From Sphingomonas sp. PP-CE-3G-477 (GTDB lineage: Bacteria > Pseudomonadota > Alphaproteobacteria > Sphingomonadales > Sphingomonadaceae), in NCBI RefSeq assembly GCF_003050745.1, contig NZ_QAOF01000007.1, positions 62,001-126,000 on the forward strand: DNA of 64,000 nucleotides, in the 5' to 3' direction. Both the position numbers and the translations under genes were made by a program. The stretch's first letter is position 1. Each line of letters begins with the position of its first letter. Positions 29,487-39,217 of this stretch are shown piece by piece. The notes below the pieces were generated by a model. That model had not been told where the DNA came from, did no database searches, and worked only from the letters and a program-made list of their open reading frames with translations.

Positions 29487-31537
29487 TCCTCGCGAAATTC
29501 GGCGCGAAGGAAGCGCTCTTCTCGGTCAAATGCCTGATCGCGGCATTGCTCGCATATTATATCGCGCTGCGGATCGGTCTGACGCGCCCCTATTGGGCGG
29601 TGACGACGTCGTACATCGTCGCGCAACCGTTGGCCGGCGCGGTGCTGTCGAAAGCGGTTTTCCGGGTCGCGGGCACGGTGCTGGGCGCGATCGCTGCGGT
29701 CGTGCTGGTGCCGAACCTCGTCAACGCGCCCGAACTGCTGTCGCTGGGTCTCGCGCTCTGGCTCGGCGTGTGCCTGTACATCTCGCTGCTGGACAGGACG
29801 CCCCGCGCGTACGTGTTCCTGCTGGCCGGCTATACCGCGAGCATCATCGGCTTCCCGTCGGTGGCGGCACCGGGCGCGATCTTCACGACTGCGGCGTTGC
29901 GCGTGCAGGAGATCACGATCGGGATCCTCTGCGGCAGCCTGATCCACGGCTTCGTCTTCCCGCAGACGGTGACCGCGGCGTTGCTCGGGCGGATCGACGC
30001 CATCCTCGCGGACGCCGAACGCTGGTCGCGCGATTCGCTCGCCGGCGCCTCCGATGCCAAGCTCGATCGTGACCGGCGGCGTCTCGCGCTCGACATCAAT
30101 GAGCTGCATCAGCTTTCCATCCACCTGCCGTTCGACACCGCGCGGCTTCTCCCCCGCGTACGGACGCTGCGCGCGCTCCAGGCGGAACTGTCGATGCTGT
30201 TGCCGCTGGCGAGCGCGGTCGACGACCGGATCGTCGAGCTGACCCGCGGCGCCGATGCCCCCCGCCCCGAGGCGCTCGCGCTGATCGAGGACGTGCGCGA
30301 ATGGCTCCGCGATCCGCCCGCAGTCGAGCGACGGGGCGCGACCGCCGATGCGCTGATCGCCCGCGCAAAGGCACTCGAGCCGCCGGTCGGCACCACGCTC
30401 ATCTGGCGCGACGCGCTGCGCCTGAGCCTGCTCGCACGCCTCGGCGAACTGGTCGACGCCCACCGCAACACGCGCGACCTGCGCGATCAGATGCGCTCGC
30501 CGTCGCGAACCGCGATCACCCCGGCGGTCGCCCGGCTGCTGGCCCGGACGGCACGCCGACCGCTCCACCGCGATCGCGGCATCGCGCTGCGGGCGGCGGC
30601 GGGTACCGTCACGACGATCCTGCTCGGGTGCGCATTCTGGATCGGCACCGGCTGGAGCGACGGCGCGGGCGCGGTGCTGATCGCGGGCGTGTGCTGCGCG
30701 CTGTTCGGCAACAGCGACGATCCCGCGCCGGCGATCATGGCGTTCTTCTATGGCACGATCATCGGCCTCGTCATCTCCGCCGTGTACGCCTTCACGATCC
30801 TGCCGCGCGTGACCGATTTCGTGACGTTGGCCGCGGTACTCGCGCCGCCGATGCTGATCGGAGGCGTGTTCCTCGCGCGCCCATCGACCTTGCTGGTGAC
30901 GCTCGGCGCACTGCTCGGCGGGCTCAACACGGTCGGGCTCAACGACCGCTATGGCGGCGGGTTCGACACGTTCCTCAACGGCGGCATCTCGCAGCTGGTC
31001 GGCACGTTGTTCGCGGTCGTCACCGTCGGCCTGTTCCAGACGATCGGCGCGGACACCAGCGCGCGGCGGCTGATCCGCGCGGGCTGGCGCGAGCTGGCAA
31101 ACCGCAGCGATTCGCCCGGTCGACCCGACGCGGCGGGCTGGATCGCGCGGATGCTCGACCGGATCGGCCTGCTCGCCCCCAGACTCGCAGCGCAAGGCGA
31201 AGATCCGGGCAAGCCGCTGCTCGACGCGTTGACCGATCTGCGCGTCGGCGTCTCGGTCGGCGAACTGCGACAGATGCGACTGGACGGCACGGCCGACGAG
31301 GCGATGATGATCACGCCCGTGCTGCGCGGCATCGGCGCGCATTACCGCGCGCTGCGTCCCAATCAGCCTGCACCGCCCGAACCCGACCTGCTTGCCGGTA
31401 TCGATGCGGCGATGACCGGGTTCGCCACGAGCACGCCCGATAGGCACCGCACCGGCGTGCTCGCGCTGACCTCGCTGCGCCGCAACCTGTTCCCGCAAGC
31501 GCCAGCCTATGGGTACGTGTCCGGAGTGGCGGCATGA
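29483..31537 (+). CDS. FUSC-family (AaeB-like) efflux membrane protein
   Basis: 684 residues: an N-terminal membrane block (about 10-170), a cytosolic helical region (about 170-380), a second membrane block (about 385-540) and a C-terminal soluble part. This is the FUSC/AaeB architecture of the inner-membrane pump for aromatic carboxylic acids. TRPYWAVTTSYIVAQPLAGA is the conserved opening. Works with DUF1656 (AaeX), HlyD (AaeA) and an outer-membrane channel encoded downstream. Starts overlap the MarR gene by four bases. Confidence 0.92.
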   Translation: MILAKFGAKEALFSVKCLIAALLAYYIALRIGLTRPYWAVTTSYIVAQPLAGAVLSKAVFRVAGTVLGAIAAVVLVPNLVNAPELLSLGLALWLGVCLYISLLDRTPRAYVFLLAGYTASIIGFPSVAAPGAIFTTAALRVQEITIGILCGSLIHGFVFPQTVTAALLGRIDAILADAERWSRDSLAGASDAKLDRDRRRLALDINELHQLSIHLPFDTARLLPRVRTLRALQAELSMLLPLASAVDDRIVELTRGADAPRPEALALIEDVREWLRDPPAVERRGATADALIARAKALEPPVGTTLIWRDALRLSLLARLGELVDAHRNTRDLRDQMRSPSRTAITPAVARLLARTARRPLHRDRGIALRAAAGTVTTILLGCAFWIGTGWSDGAGAVLIAGVCCALFGNSDDPAPAIMAFFYGTIIGLVISAVYAFTILPRVTDFVTLAAVLAPPMLIGGVFLARPSTLLVTLGALLGGLNTVGLNDRYGGGFDTFLNGGISQLVGTLFAVVTVGLFQTIGADTSARRLIRAGWRELANRSDSPGRPDAAGWIARMLDRIGLLAPRLAAQGEDPGKPLLDALTDLRVGVSVGELRQMRLDGTADEAMMITPVLRGIGAHYRALRPNQPAPPEPDLLAGIDAAMTGFATSTPDRHRTGVLALTSLRRNLFPQAPAYGYVSGVAA

Positions 31538-31740
31538 CCGGCGAAATCTCGATCGGCGGCGTATACCTGCCGAGCATCCTGCTGCTCGCGGTCGCCGCCG
31601 TGCTCCTCACCGGCATCGCCACGCGGCTGCTCGCGTTCGCCGGTGCCTACCGCCTGGTGACGTATCGGCCGCTCGTCGACCTCGCACTGTTCTTCCTCAT
31701 CCTCGGGCTGCTCGCCCTGCTCACCGGACCTTCCGCATGA
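31534..31740 (+). CDS. DUF1656 (AaeX-like) small membrane protein
   Basis: 68 residues with two membrane helices (about 10-30 and 45-62). ISIGGVYLPSILLLAVAA matches the DUF1656/AaeX start, where the GVYxP motif is conserved. It is always found with FUSC and HlyD subunits and probably stabilises the pump. It overlaps its neighbours on both sides (ATGA junctions at 31534 and 31737), showing tight translational coupling. Confidence 0.92.
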   Translation: MTGEISIGGVYLPSILLLAVAAVLLTGIATRLLAFAGAYRLVTYRPLVDLALFFLILGLLALLTGPSA

Positions 31741-32636
31741 ACCCCCGCCTCAAGTCGCTGCTCGCCCCGCTTGGCCGCTCCGCCGTCACGATCGTCATCG
31801 TCGCGCTCGCGGTGCTGGTCGCGCTGTGGTTGTGGAAACGGTACGAGACCGATCCGTGGACGCGTGACGGGCATATCCGCGCCGACATCGTCCGCGTGAC
31901 ACCCGACGTCGCCGGCCTCGTCACGCAGGTCGCGGTGCACGACAACCAGGCGGTAAAGCCCGGCGACGTGCTCTTCGTGGTCGATCGCCCGCGCTTCCAG
32001 CTGACGCTCGCGCAGTCCGATGCATCGATCGCGAGCGCCCGTGCGACGCTGCTCCAGGCACGGCGCGAAGCGCAGCGCGATCTGGCGCTAGGCGATCTGG
32101 TCGCGAAGGAAACGCACGAGCAGAACGTCGCGCGCGTCGCCACCGCCTCGGCCGCACTCGCGCAAGCGCAGAGCGCACGCTCCACCGCGGCACTCAACCT
32201 CGCGCGGACGACGGTGCGCGCGACGGTGCACGGGATCGTCACCAACCTCGATCTCCACCCCGGCGACTATATCGCGACCGGAACGCAGGCGATGGCGCTG
32301 GTCGACACCGATTCGCTGCGCGTCGAGGGCTATTTCGAGGAAACCAAGCTCGGCAGCATTCATCTCGGCGACCCGGTGATCGTCCACCTGATGGGCGAGC
32401 CACAAGCGCTGCACGGCCGCGTCGACAGCATCGCGGCGGGGATCAACGACAGCGAGCGGACCAACACGACGAACCTGCTGCCGAACGTGAATCCGACCTT
32501 CAACTGGGTGCGGCTGGCGCAGCGTATCCCGGTGCGGGTGAAGCTGACCAGCGTGCCGAAGGGAACGCAGTTGATCGTGGGCCGCACGGCGACCGTGACG
32601 GTCCAGCCCCGCGTTGCACCGGGGACGACGTCGTGA
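31737..32636 (+). CDS. HlyD-family (AaeA-like) periplasmic adaptor
   Basis: 299 residues. One N-terminal membrane helix (about 15-33), then the barrel-sandwich lipoyl-like halves (ADIVRVTPDVAGLVTQVAVHDNQAVKPGDVLF and the ATVHGIVTNLDLHPGDYI half, read as motifs) around a helical hairpin (about 85-145), and the beta-barrel domain. It bridges the FUSC pump and the outer-membrane channel. The start overlaps DUF1656. Confidence 0.93.
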   Translation: MNPRLKSLLAPLGRSAVTIVIVALAVLVALWLWKRYETDPWTRDGHIRADIVRVTPDVAGLVTQVAVHDNQAVKPGDVLFVVDRPRFQLTLAQSDASIASARATLLQARREAQRDLALGDLVAKETHEQNVARVATASAALAQAQSARSTAALNLARTTVRATVHGIVTNLDLHPGDYIATGTQAMALVDTDSLRVEGYFEETKLGSIHLGDPVIVHLMGEPQALHGRVDSIAAGINDSERTNTTNLLPNVNPTFNWVRLAQRIPVRVKLTSVPKGTQLIVGRTATVTVQPRVAPGTTS

Positions 32637-32710
32637 TGCGCGAACCTGGCATGCGCGATTGCGCCCTGACCCCCAACAGGTTTGTCACGCGCCTCCCCCA
32701 GACCAATGCA

Positions 32711-32814
32711 CCACCCCGGCGGAGGCCGGGGCCCAGGTGGCAAGGCCGTCGTGACGAAGCGCAGCTGTTTGTTGGCAACGATGCCCAACTGGACCCCGGC
32801 CTTCGCCGGGGAGG
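32711..32814. repeat. Type-A long palindrome, copy 5, inside the efflux operon
   Basis: Lies in the 245-base gap between hlyD and the NodT gene. Arms ccaccccggcggaggccggg and the complement of cggccttcgccggggagg differ at several positions. It splits what would otherwise be a continuous operon. Confidence 0.9.
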
Positions 32815-32881
32815 AGGACGTGGGGATGTAGTCGACAGCGCCTGCAGATATGCCGGGATTGCGTGCGGCACATCATCAAAG

Positions 32882-34282
32882 ATGCCCGGGATACTGACGG
32901 CCGTACTCGCCCTCGCCCTCGCCGCCTGCACCACCGCCGGCCCGAACTACGCGCTCCCCGAGTCCGCCGTCGTCAACCGCCCCTCCGCCCAGGGCGCATT
33001 CGACAGCGGCCACGAGAAGGCGTTCGCCGACACCCCCCTCCCCGACCATTGGTGGCGACTCTACGGTGATCCCCGCCTCGACGCGTTCGTCACCGAAGCG
33101 CTCGCCGCCAACACCGATCTTCGCGCCGCCGATGCGAACCTGCGCCGGGCCGACGCGGTCGTTGCCGAAGTCGCCGCGGGCCGAACGCTGTCGACTGTGG
33201 TCGGCGGCGGCACCTCGCTCGACCGCCCCTACACGACCGGCGGCAACCTACCCGGCACGCTCGACTACAACCTCGGCATCACGCTAGCCTATCCGCTCGA
33301 CCTGTCGGGCCGCATCCGCCGCGCGATCGAGGCTGCCCAAGGCGATGCCAAGGCCATCGCCGCCGCGCGCGACAACGTCCGCGTGACCGTCGCCGCGGAG
33401 ACCGCGCGCAGCTACGCCACCGCCTGCACCGCGAACTCGGTGCTCGCCGCGAACAACCGCATCCTCGCACTGCAACGCCAGACGCTGAACGTCACGCAGC
33501 GCCTGCAACGCGGCGGCCGCGGCACTGCGTTCGACGTGACGCGCGCGAGGACCGCGGTCGACCAGAGCGAAGCGCTGATCCCGTCGCAGGTCGCGACGCG
33601 CACCGCCGCCTTGTACCGTCTCGCCACACTGATGGGCCGCACACCCGCCGACTATCCCAAGGACGTCGCGACCTGTGCGAAGCCACCCGCGCTCGCCCGC
33701 CCGCTGCCGATCGGCGACGGAACCGCGTTGATCCTGCGTCGCCCCGATATCCGCCAGGCCGAACGCACGCTTGCCGCCGCGACCGCGCGGATCGGCGTCG
33801 CCACCGCCAACCTCTATCCGCAGGTCAGCCTCGGCGGCTCGGCCGGCTTTACCGGTCCGGTGTCGTCGCTCGGCTCGACCAACGCTTTCCATCTCGGGCT
33901 CGGGCCGCTGATCAGCTGGAGCTTCCCCAACCGCCCGGTCATCCGCGCGCAGATCGCCCAGGCCGGCGCCACCGCGGACCAGGCGCTCGCGCAGTTCGAT
34001 TCGACCACGCTCGAAGCGCTCCGCCAGACCGAGACCGCACTCTCCGCCTATGCGCGCGAAGGCGAACGCAACGCAGCCCTCCGCCGCGCGCAGTCCAGCG
34101 CCGCACGCGCCGCGGACCAAGCCGGCACGCTCTACCGCTTCGGCCGCACCGACTTCCTCTCGCTGCTGACCGCGCAGGCCGCGCTGACCACCGCGCAGGC
34201 CAACCTCGCCACGTCCGACGCGCTGTTGGTCGATCGCCAGGTCGACGTCTTCAAGGCGCTCGGCGGGGGGTGGCAGGCATGA
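32882..34282 (+). CDS. NodT-family outer-membrane efflux lipoprotein
   Basis: 466 residues with lipoprotein signal MPGILTAVLALALAAC (lipobox LAAC) and two outer-membrane efflux (OEP) repeats. Features: PDHWWRLYGDPRLDAFVTEAL, LDLSGRIRRAIEAAQGDA, GGRGTAFDVTRA, IGVATANLYPQVSLGGSAGF and RFGRTDFLSLLTAQ. It forms the trimeric channel of the FUSC/HlyD pump. ATG 32882 is chosen at the signal peptide; the longer open frame upstream is repeat sequence. The start of the next gene overlaps its stop. Confidence 0.95.
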   Translation: MPGILTAVLALALAACTTAGPNYALPESAVVNRPSAQGAFDSGHEKAFADTPLPDHWWRLYGDPRLDAFVTEALAANTDLRAADANLRRADAVVAEVAAGRTLSTVVGGGTSLDRPYTTGGNLPGTLDYNLGITLAYPLDLSGRIRRAIEAAQGDAKAIAAARDNVRVTVAAETARSYATACTANSVLAANNRILALQRQTLNVTQRLQRGGRGTAFDVTRARTAVDQSEALIPSQVATRTAALYRLATLMGRTPADYPKDVATCAKPPALARPLPIGDGTALILRRPDIRQAERTLAAATARIGVATANLYPQVSLGGSAGFTGPVSSLGSTNAFHLGLGPLISWSFPNRPVIRAQIAQAGATADQALAQFDSTTLEALRQTETALSAYAREGERNAALRRAQSSAARAADQAGTLYRFGRTDFLSLLTAQAALTTAQANLATSDALLVDRQVDVFKALGGGWQA

Positions 34283-35778
34283 GGCTCCGACGGCGCGGGC
34301 TCGCCTCGATCAACAGCGAGATCCGCGACGGCATCATGCCCGCCGCCGACACCATCGCGCGCGTCGCCAAGGACCCCGACGCGTTGCCGCACACGCCGAG
34401 CAACTACCGCGTCACCGCGCTGATCATCGCCTGCGCGCTGTTCATGGAGCAGATGGACTCGACCGTGCTCGCGACCGCGCTGCCGACGATGGCGCGCGAT
34501 TTCGGCGTGCCCGCGACCAGCATGAGTTCGGCGCTGACGTCGTATCTGCTGGCACTCGCGATCTTCATTCCCGCGAGCGGGCGCCTCGCGGACCGGTTCG
34601 GCTCGCGGACGATCTTCCGCGCGGCGATCCTCATCTTCGTCGGCGGATCGATGCTGTGCGGCCAGGCGACCAGCCTGCCGTTCATGATGTTCGCGCGCTT
34701 CCTGCAAGGGCTCGGCGGCGCGATGATGATCCCGATCGGCCGCCTCGTCCTGCTCCGCAGCGTCGCCAAGGAGCATATGGTCCAGGCGATGTCGTGGCTG
34801 ATCATGCCCGCGCTGATCGGTCCGATCCTGGGTCCCCCGGTCGGCGGCGCGATCGTGACGTATCTCGACTGGCGCTGGATCTTCTACCTCAACGTGCCGA
34901 TCGGCCTGCTCGGCGTGGTGCTGGTCACGCGCTTCATCGGCGAGGTGCGCGAGGACAAACCCGCGCGCTTCGACGTGCCCGGCTTCATCCTGTCGGGCGT
35001 GTCGCTCGGCTGTCTGTTGTTCGGGTTCGAGATGACCAGCCGCACCGGCGAACTCTCGCGCGCCGTCGTGCTGATCGCGGTCGGGCTGGTCGCGGGCGTG
35101 GCGTATATCCGCCACGCGAAACACCGCAGCGACCCGATCCTCGATCTGTCGCTGATGCGGATCCCCACCTTCCGCCTGTCGGTGATCGGCGGATCGCTAA
35201 CGCGCATCACGCAGGGCGCGCAGCCGTTCCTGCTGCCGATGATGCTCCAGCTTGGGTTCGGGATGACCGCGGCGGCGAGCGGCGCGATCACGATTGCCGG
35301 CGCGATCGGCTCGCTGGGCATGAAGGGGCTCGCCCCGCGCATCCTGCGCCGTTTCGGATTCCGCAACAGCCTGGTCGTCGGCGGGCTCTGCGCGAGCGCG
35401 GGCTATGCGGTCGCCGGCCTCTTCCGCCCCGACTGGCCGATCCCCGCGATCTTTGCGGTATTGTTGGTGTCAGGCTTCATCATGTCCTTCCAATTCTCGG
35501 CGTACAACACGATCGCGTATGACGAGATTCCATCGTCGCGGATGAGCAGCGCAACCAGCTTCTACGCCACGTTCCAGCAACTGATGCTGTCGCTCGGCAT
35601 CTGCGTCGGTGCGGCCTCGCTGCACGTCGGGATGCTCGGAACGGGCGCGACGCGGCCGGCGCTGGCGGACTTCACGCTGGCGTTCCTCGTGGTAACTGCG
35701 GTATCCGCCTCGGCGACGATCTGGAACCGCCGGTTCGCGGTGGATGCGGGGGCGGAGTTGAGCGGACATCGCGCGTAG
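34279..35778 (+). CDS. DHA2-family MFS efflux transporter
   Basis: 499 residues with 14 predicted helices of the EmrB/QacA type. FMEQMDSTVLATALPTMARDFG contains the helix-1 acidic Asp-Ser-Thr; GRLADRFGSRTIF is motif A; GPPVGGAIVTYLDWRWIFYLNVPIG is motif C-like. It starts within the NodT stop codon (ATGA). Pairing an MFS pump with a FUSC pump, adaptor and channel in one operon gives two alternative inner-membrane pumps for one channel. Substrates unknown. Confidence 0.92.
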   Translation: MRLRRRGLASINSEIRDGIMPAADTIARVAKDPDALPHTPSNYRVTALIIACALFMEQMDSTVLATALPTMARDFGVPATSMSSALTSYLLALAIFIPASGRLADRFGSRTIFRAAILIFVGGSMLCGQATSLPFMMFARFLQGLGGAMMIPIGRLVLLRSVAKEHMVQAMSWLIMPALIGPILGPPVGGAIVTYLDWRWIFYLNVPIGLLGVVLVTRFIGEVREDKPARFDVPGFILSGVSLGCLLFGFEMTSRTGELSRAVVLIAVGLVAGVAYIRHAKHRSDPILDLSLMRIPTFRLSVIGGSLTRITQGAQPFLLPMMLQLGFGMTAAASGAITIAGAIGSLGMKGLAPRILRRFGFRNSLVVGGLCASAGYAVAGLFRPDWPIPAIFAVLLVSGFIMSFQFSAYNTIAYDEIPSSRMSSATSFYATFQQLMLSLGICVGAASLHVGMLGTGATRPALADFTLAFLVVTAVSASATIWNRRFAVDAGAELSGHRA

Positions 35779-35827
35779 CCGGACGCAACATTCCCCCTCC
35801 CTGGAAGGGAGGGGGGAGCAGCCGGCG

Positions 35828-37636
35828 TCAGACTTGAGTTGCCGGCAGCGAGGGCCGCGAGAGCACCGACACATGCTCGCCGGGCTCGACGAACATCCCG
35901 TGCGACAGCGCCCACCGCCCCGCCTTCTCGCTCGCCGTCAGCATCGTCAGGAACGGACTGAGCAGCAGCCCCAGCGTCACCGGCGCGAGCCAAGCCGCGG
36001 TAATCGGCGCGAACGGCGTGACCAGTAGCAACGCCACCCCCACCCCGACATGCCAACGATAGCGCGGCATCACGTCCGCCAGCGAGAGTTCGTGCGCGTC
36101 ACGGTTCTGCGGCGCCCAACCCGACTTCCGCCCCATCAGGATTCCCGCAAGGTCCATCGTCTGGGTCAGCGCGATCACCGGCGCGGACAGCATCGAGAAC
36201 GGCACGTCGATCAACACCGACCGCACGATCCCCCGCCGCCCGCCGAACCCCTCGCGACGCTCCGCATTCGAGAACGCCCAGATCACGCTCAACAGCTTGG
36301 GCCCGAACAGCAACAGCAGCGTGACGAACAGCACCTGCAACGAGGTCTGTGCCTCGACGATATTGCGCTCGCCGAGCAGCGCCTGCACCACGCTCGTCGC
36401 GATCATCAGCAACCACACCGGCGAGGTGATGAACGCCGATGCGCCCATCAGCAATTGCAGCCGGCTGACCCAGTGGAACCCCGACGAGGTCAGCAGGCTC
36501 AGATGCTGGATATTGCCCTGCGCCCAGCGCCGATCGCGCACCGCCGCATCGATCAGCGTCGGCGGATATTCCTCGAACGTCTCCTCGGTCATCAGCATGT
36601 GCACGCGCCAGCCGCGCCGCCGCAACAGCGCCGCCTCGACCATGTCATGGCTCATGATGACGCCGCCGAACGGCGCGCGGCCGGGCAGGTCGGGCAAGCC
36701 GCAACTGCTCGCGAACGCCTCGATCCGGATCAACGCGTTGTGACCCCAGAAGGTCGCTTCCGAACCCGACCACCAGACGAGGCCAGCGGTGGCGATCGGC
36801 CCGTACAACCGGCTCGCGAACTGCATCCAGCGCTGGAAGAACGTCACGCCGTTGATCACCGCAGGCACGGTCTGGAGCAGCGCCACCGCAGGCCGGCGTT
36901 CAAGCACCTGCGCCATGCCGATGATCGTGTTGCCGCCCATCAAACTGTCCGCGTCGAGCATCAGCATGTAGCGATAGCCGCCGCCGAACCGCCGGATCCA
37001 CTCCGCGACGTTGCCGGGTTTTCGCCCCACGTTCACGGTCCGGCGACGGTAATAAAGCGCGCAGTCGAGCGTCGGCGCGAGGCGCTGCCACGCCGCGACC
37101 TCGCCCACTTCCGCCGCTTCGCCGGAATCGCTCAGGATGAAGATGTCGAACCGGTCGGCGACACCGCCCGCGGCGATCGCGCGCGCCATCCACGCGATTC
37201 GCTCGAACACCGCATCGATGTCCTCGTTGTGGACCGGCATCAGGATCGCCGTGCGGCCCTCGAGCGGCTCGGACTGGCGCGGCGTCGGGACGAACCCTGG
37301 ATGCCCGCCGGTCATCAACAGCACGAAGCCGATCGCGGCGTTCATGAAGCCGAACGCGATCCACGCGAACAGCGGGAAGAACAACGCGAGCAGCGCCGCG
37401 TCCCAGAAACTCAGTCCGTCGGCGAGCAGTGATTCCTGCACGGCCGACGACGCCGCGGTGGCCAGCAACCCGGTCATCAGCACGAGGAGGATGCGACGCG
37501 CGAGCATGTCGTCGGAGGACACGACCATGCCCGGACCGGGCTCGGGTGCGGACCAGGGCGGGGGCGGGCCGTCGAAACGCTGCGGGGGCATCGCGATCGG
37601 CGTTTCGCCCGGCATCATTGCGGGAAGCGCGGGCAT
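35828..37636 (-). CDS. opgH: Glucan biosynthesis glucosyltransferase
   Basis: 602 residues of the MdoH/OpgH family: a Pro-rich N-terminus, membrane helices, a GT2 glycosyltransferase domain (about 125-330) with MLMLDADSLMG (DxD-like), GHDMVEAAL-type SHDMVEA and RRWAQGNIQH (QxxRW-type RRWAQGN), then C-terminal helices. It uses UDP-glucose to build the beta-glucan backbone of osmoregulated periplasmic glucans. It is shorter than E. coli OpgH (847), lacking part of the N-terminal FtsZ-binding region. Starts on the last base of the opgG stop (TGATG). Confidence 0.93.
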   Translation of the reverse strand: MPALPAMMPGETPIAMPPQRFDGPPPPWSAPEPGPGMVVSSDDMLARRILLVLMTGLLATAASSAVQESLLADGLSFWDAALLALFFPLFAWIAFGFMNAAIGFVLLMTGGHPGFVPTPRQSEPLEGRTAILMPVHNEDIDAVFERIAWMARAIAAGGVADRFDIFILSDSGEAAEVGEVAAWQRLAPTLDCALYYRRRTVNVGRKPGNVAEWIRRFGGGYRYMLMLDADSLMGGNTIIGMAQVLERRPAVALLQTVPAVINGVTFFQRWMQFASRLYGPIATAGLVWWSGSEATFWGHNALIRIEAFASSCGLPDLPGRAPFGGVIMSHDMVEAALLRRRGWRVHMLMTEETFEEYPPTLIDAAVRDRRWAQGNIQHLSLLTSSGFHWVSRLQLLMGASAFITSPVWLLMIATSVVQALLGERNIVEAQTSLQVLFVTLLLLFGPKLLSVIWAFSNAERREGFGGRRGIVRSVLIDVPFSMLSAPVIALTQTMDLAGILMGRKSGWAPQNRDAHELSLADVMPRYRWHVGVGVALLLVTPFAPITAAWLAPVTLGLLLSPFLTMLTASEKAGRWALSHGMFVEPGEHVSVLSRPSLPATQV

Positions 37637-39129
37637 CAGAATATCGGGGTCAGGACGGTTTCGCTAAGCGCGCGACCGCCGCGCGTGAGGAACAGCCTGA
37701 CGTCGGCGGGGCCCTGCGCATCGGGGGCCACATCCACGGTGACGCGCCAGCGGTTCTTCTGACCGACTACCGGATAGGCCGCGTTGGCGAGGACCTTACC
37801 ACGGACGACGTCGATCTTGGCAGTCACGCCGCTTTGCCGGTCGAGCCCGGCAAGGCCCTCACCGATGAAATCGACCACGAGCTTCCGCGCGCCCTTCACC
37901 GGCTCGGCGCCCGGCCGACCGGCGACACCCTGCCAGCAATCGACGACATGCGCTGTCGCGGCGACGGCGGTCGGATCGGTCGATTTCCACGACAGGTTAT
38001 AGTCAAACTGCAACCGCTGCCCCGCCTTCGCTGGCGTTGCCGGAGTCCAGAACGAGACGACATTGTCGACCGTCTCGCTGTTGGTCGGGAAGGCATAGAG
38101 CATCACTGCGCCCTTGCCCCAGTCACCCTGCGGCTGAATCCACAGGTTCGGGCGACGATCGTAGAACGCGCCGTCGTCCTGGTAGTGATCGAAATTACGG
38201 TCGCGTTGGATCAGACCGAAACCCTTCGGCGCCTGGTCCGCGAAACTGTCGAGCGTATCGTGCGGCGGGTTGTTGAGCGGGCGCCAGATGCGTTCGCCGG
38301 CACCGGTGAGCAGCGCAAGACCGTCCGAATCGTGGATTTCGGGACGCCAGTCGACCGCGGCGGCGCGGTTGCCTTCGCCGTACCAGAACATGCTGGTCGC
38401 CGGCGCGATGCCGAGCCGTTCGATGTCGCGGCGGACGTTGAGCACGAACGAGACCTGCTGCTCGACGCCTGCGCCGGCGACGTGGCGCGACTGGATACGG
38501 TACGCGCCGGTCACGCTGGCGCCGTCCATCAGCGCGTAGATCGTGTACGCGTCCGCGCCGGTCCGCTCGATCCAGAATTCGGTGAAGTCGGGAAATTCCT
38601 CGCGGCCCGGCAGCCCGGTGTTGATCGCGAGCCCGCGCGCGGACAAGCCGTACTGGTCCTGCGCGCCGGCGGTCCGGAAATAGGAGGCGCCCTGGAACGC
38701 CATCCAGTCGCTGGTCCCGCCCGGCGCCATCGCGCGGAACCCGGCGATACCGAGCGCGGCGGCGTGACCCTCTTCGGCCTCGAACAGATCGCGCGAGAAC
38801 TCGATGCGGCGCGCCTGCCCGTTGTCGACGACGTTGATCGCGACCGGCATCGGCGCATAGCGACCGAGCGGGAACAGGCGGATACCGCCCGCCAGCGTCT
38901 TGTCCGCGCGGAAGCGGATGCTGCCGACCTTGTCGTAATCGATCGCGGCGGCGGCGGCGGCCTTGGCCGGGGCGGCATATGGCTTGGTGGCGAGCATCGC
39001 GGCGCGCTGCTGAAGCACGTCCCAAGAGAACGGCTCGGCCTTGCCGGGCGCTGCACGCATCGCGGCGGCGGCCTGTGGGAGGACACCCAACAGACCCAGC
39101 GCGGTCACTACTTCACGTCGACCGATCAT
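37636..39129 (-). CDS. opgG: Periplasmic glucan biosynthesis protein
   Basis: 497 residues of the MdoG/OpgG (or OpgD) family. The N-terminus MIGRREVVTALGLLGVLPQAAAA is a signal peptide; RR suggests a possible Tat route, as for OpgD. Family segments include DWMAFQGASYFR, PDFTEFWIER, WFPLGR-like FPLGRYAPM and GFGLIQRDRNFDHYQDD. It branches or trims periplasmic glucans exported by OpgH. ATG 39129 is preferred because GAGGGA lies about 10 bases upstream. Overlaps opgH by one base. Confidence 0.93.
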   Translation of the reverse strand: MIGRREVVTALGLLGVLPQAAAAMRAAPGKAEPFSWDVLQQRAAMLATKPYAAPAKAAAAAAIDYDKVGSIRFRADKTLAGGIRLFPLGRYAPMPVAINVVDNGQARRIEFSRDLFEAEEGHAAALGIAGFRAMAPGGTSDWMAFQGASYFRTAGAQDQYGLSARGLAINTGLPGREEFPDFTEFWIERTGADAYTIYALMDGASVTGAYRIQSRHVAGAGVEQQVSFVLNVRRDIERLGIAPATSMFWYGEGNRAAAVDWRPEIHDSDGLALLTGAGERIWRPLNNPPHDTLDSFADQAPKGFGLIQRDRNFDHYQDDGAFYDRRPNLWIQPQGDWGKGAVMLYAFPTNSETVDNVVSFWTPATPAKAGQRLQFDYNLSWKSTDPTAVAATAHVVDCWQGVAGRPGAEPVKGARKLVVDFIGEGLAGLDRQSGVTAKIDVVRGKVLANAAYPVVGQKNRWRVTVDVAPDAQGPADVRLFLTRGGRALSETVLTPIF

Positions 39130-39217
39130 GCAGAGCGCTTCCCTCGTCATCATGCTGCAGTGCGGTAGCATAGTAACGTCGCGCGCGCGCGTCGACAGGT
39201 CCCGCGGCGGGCGCGGC

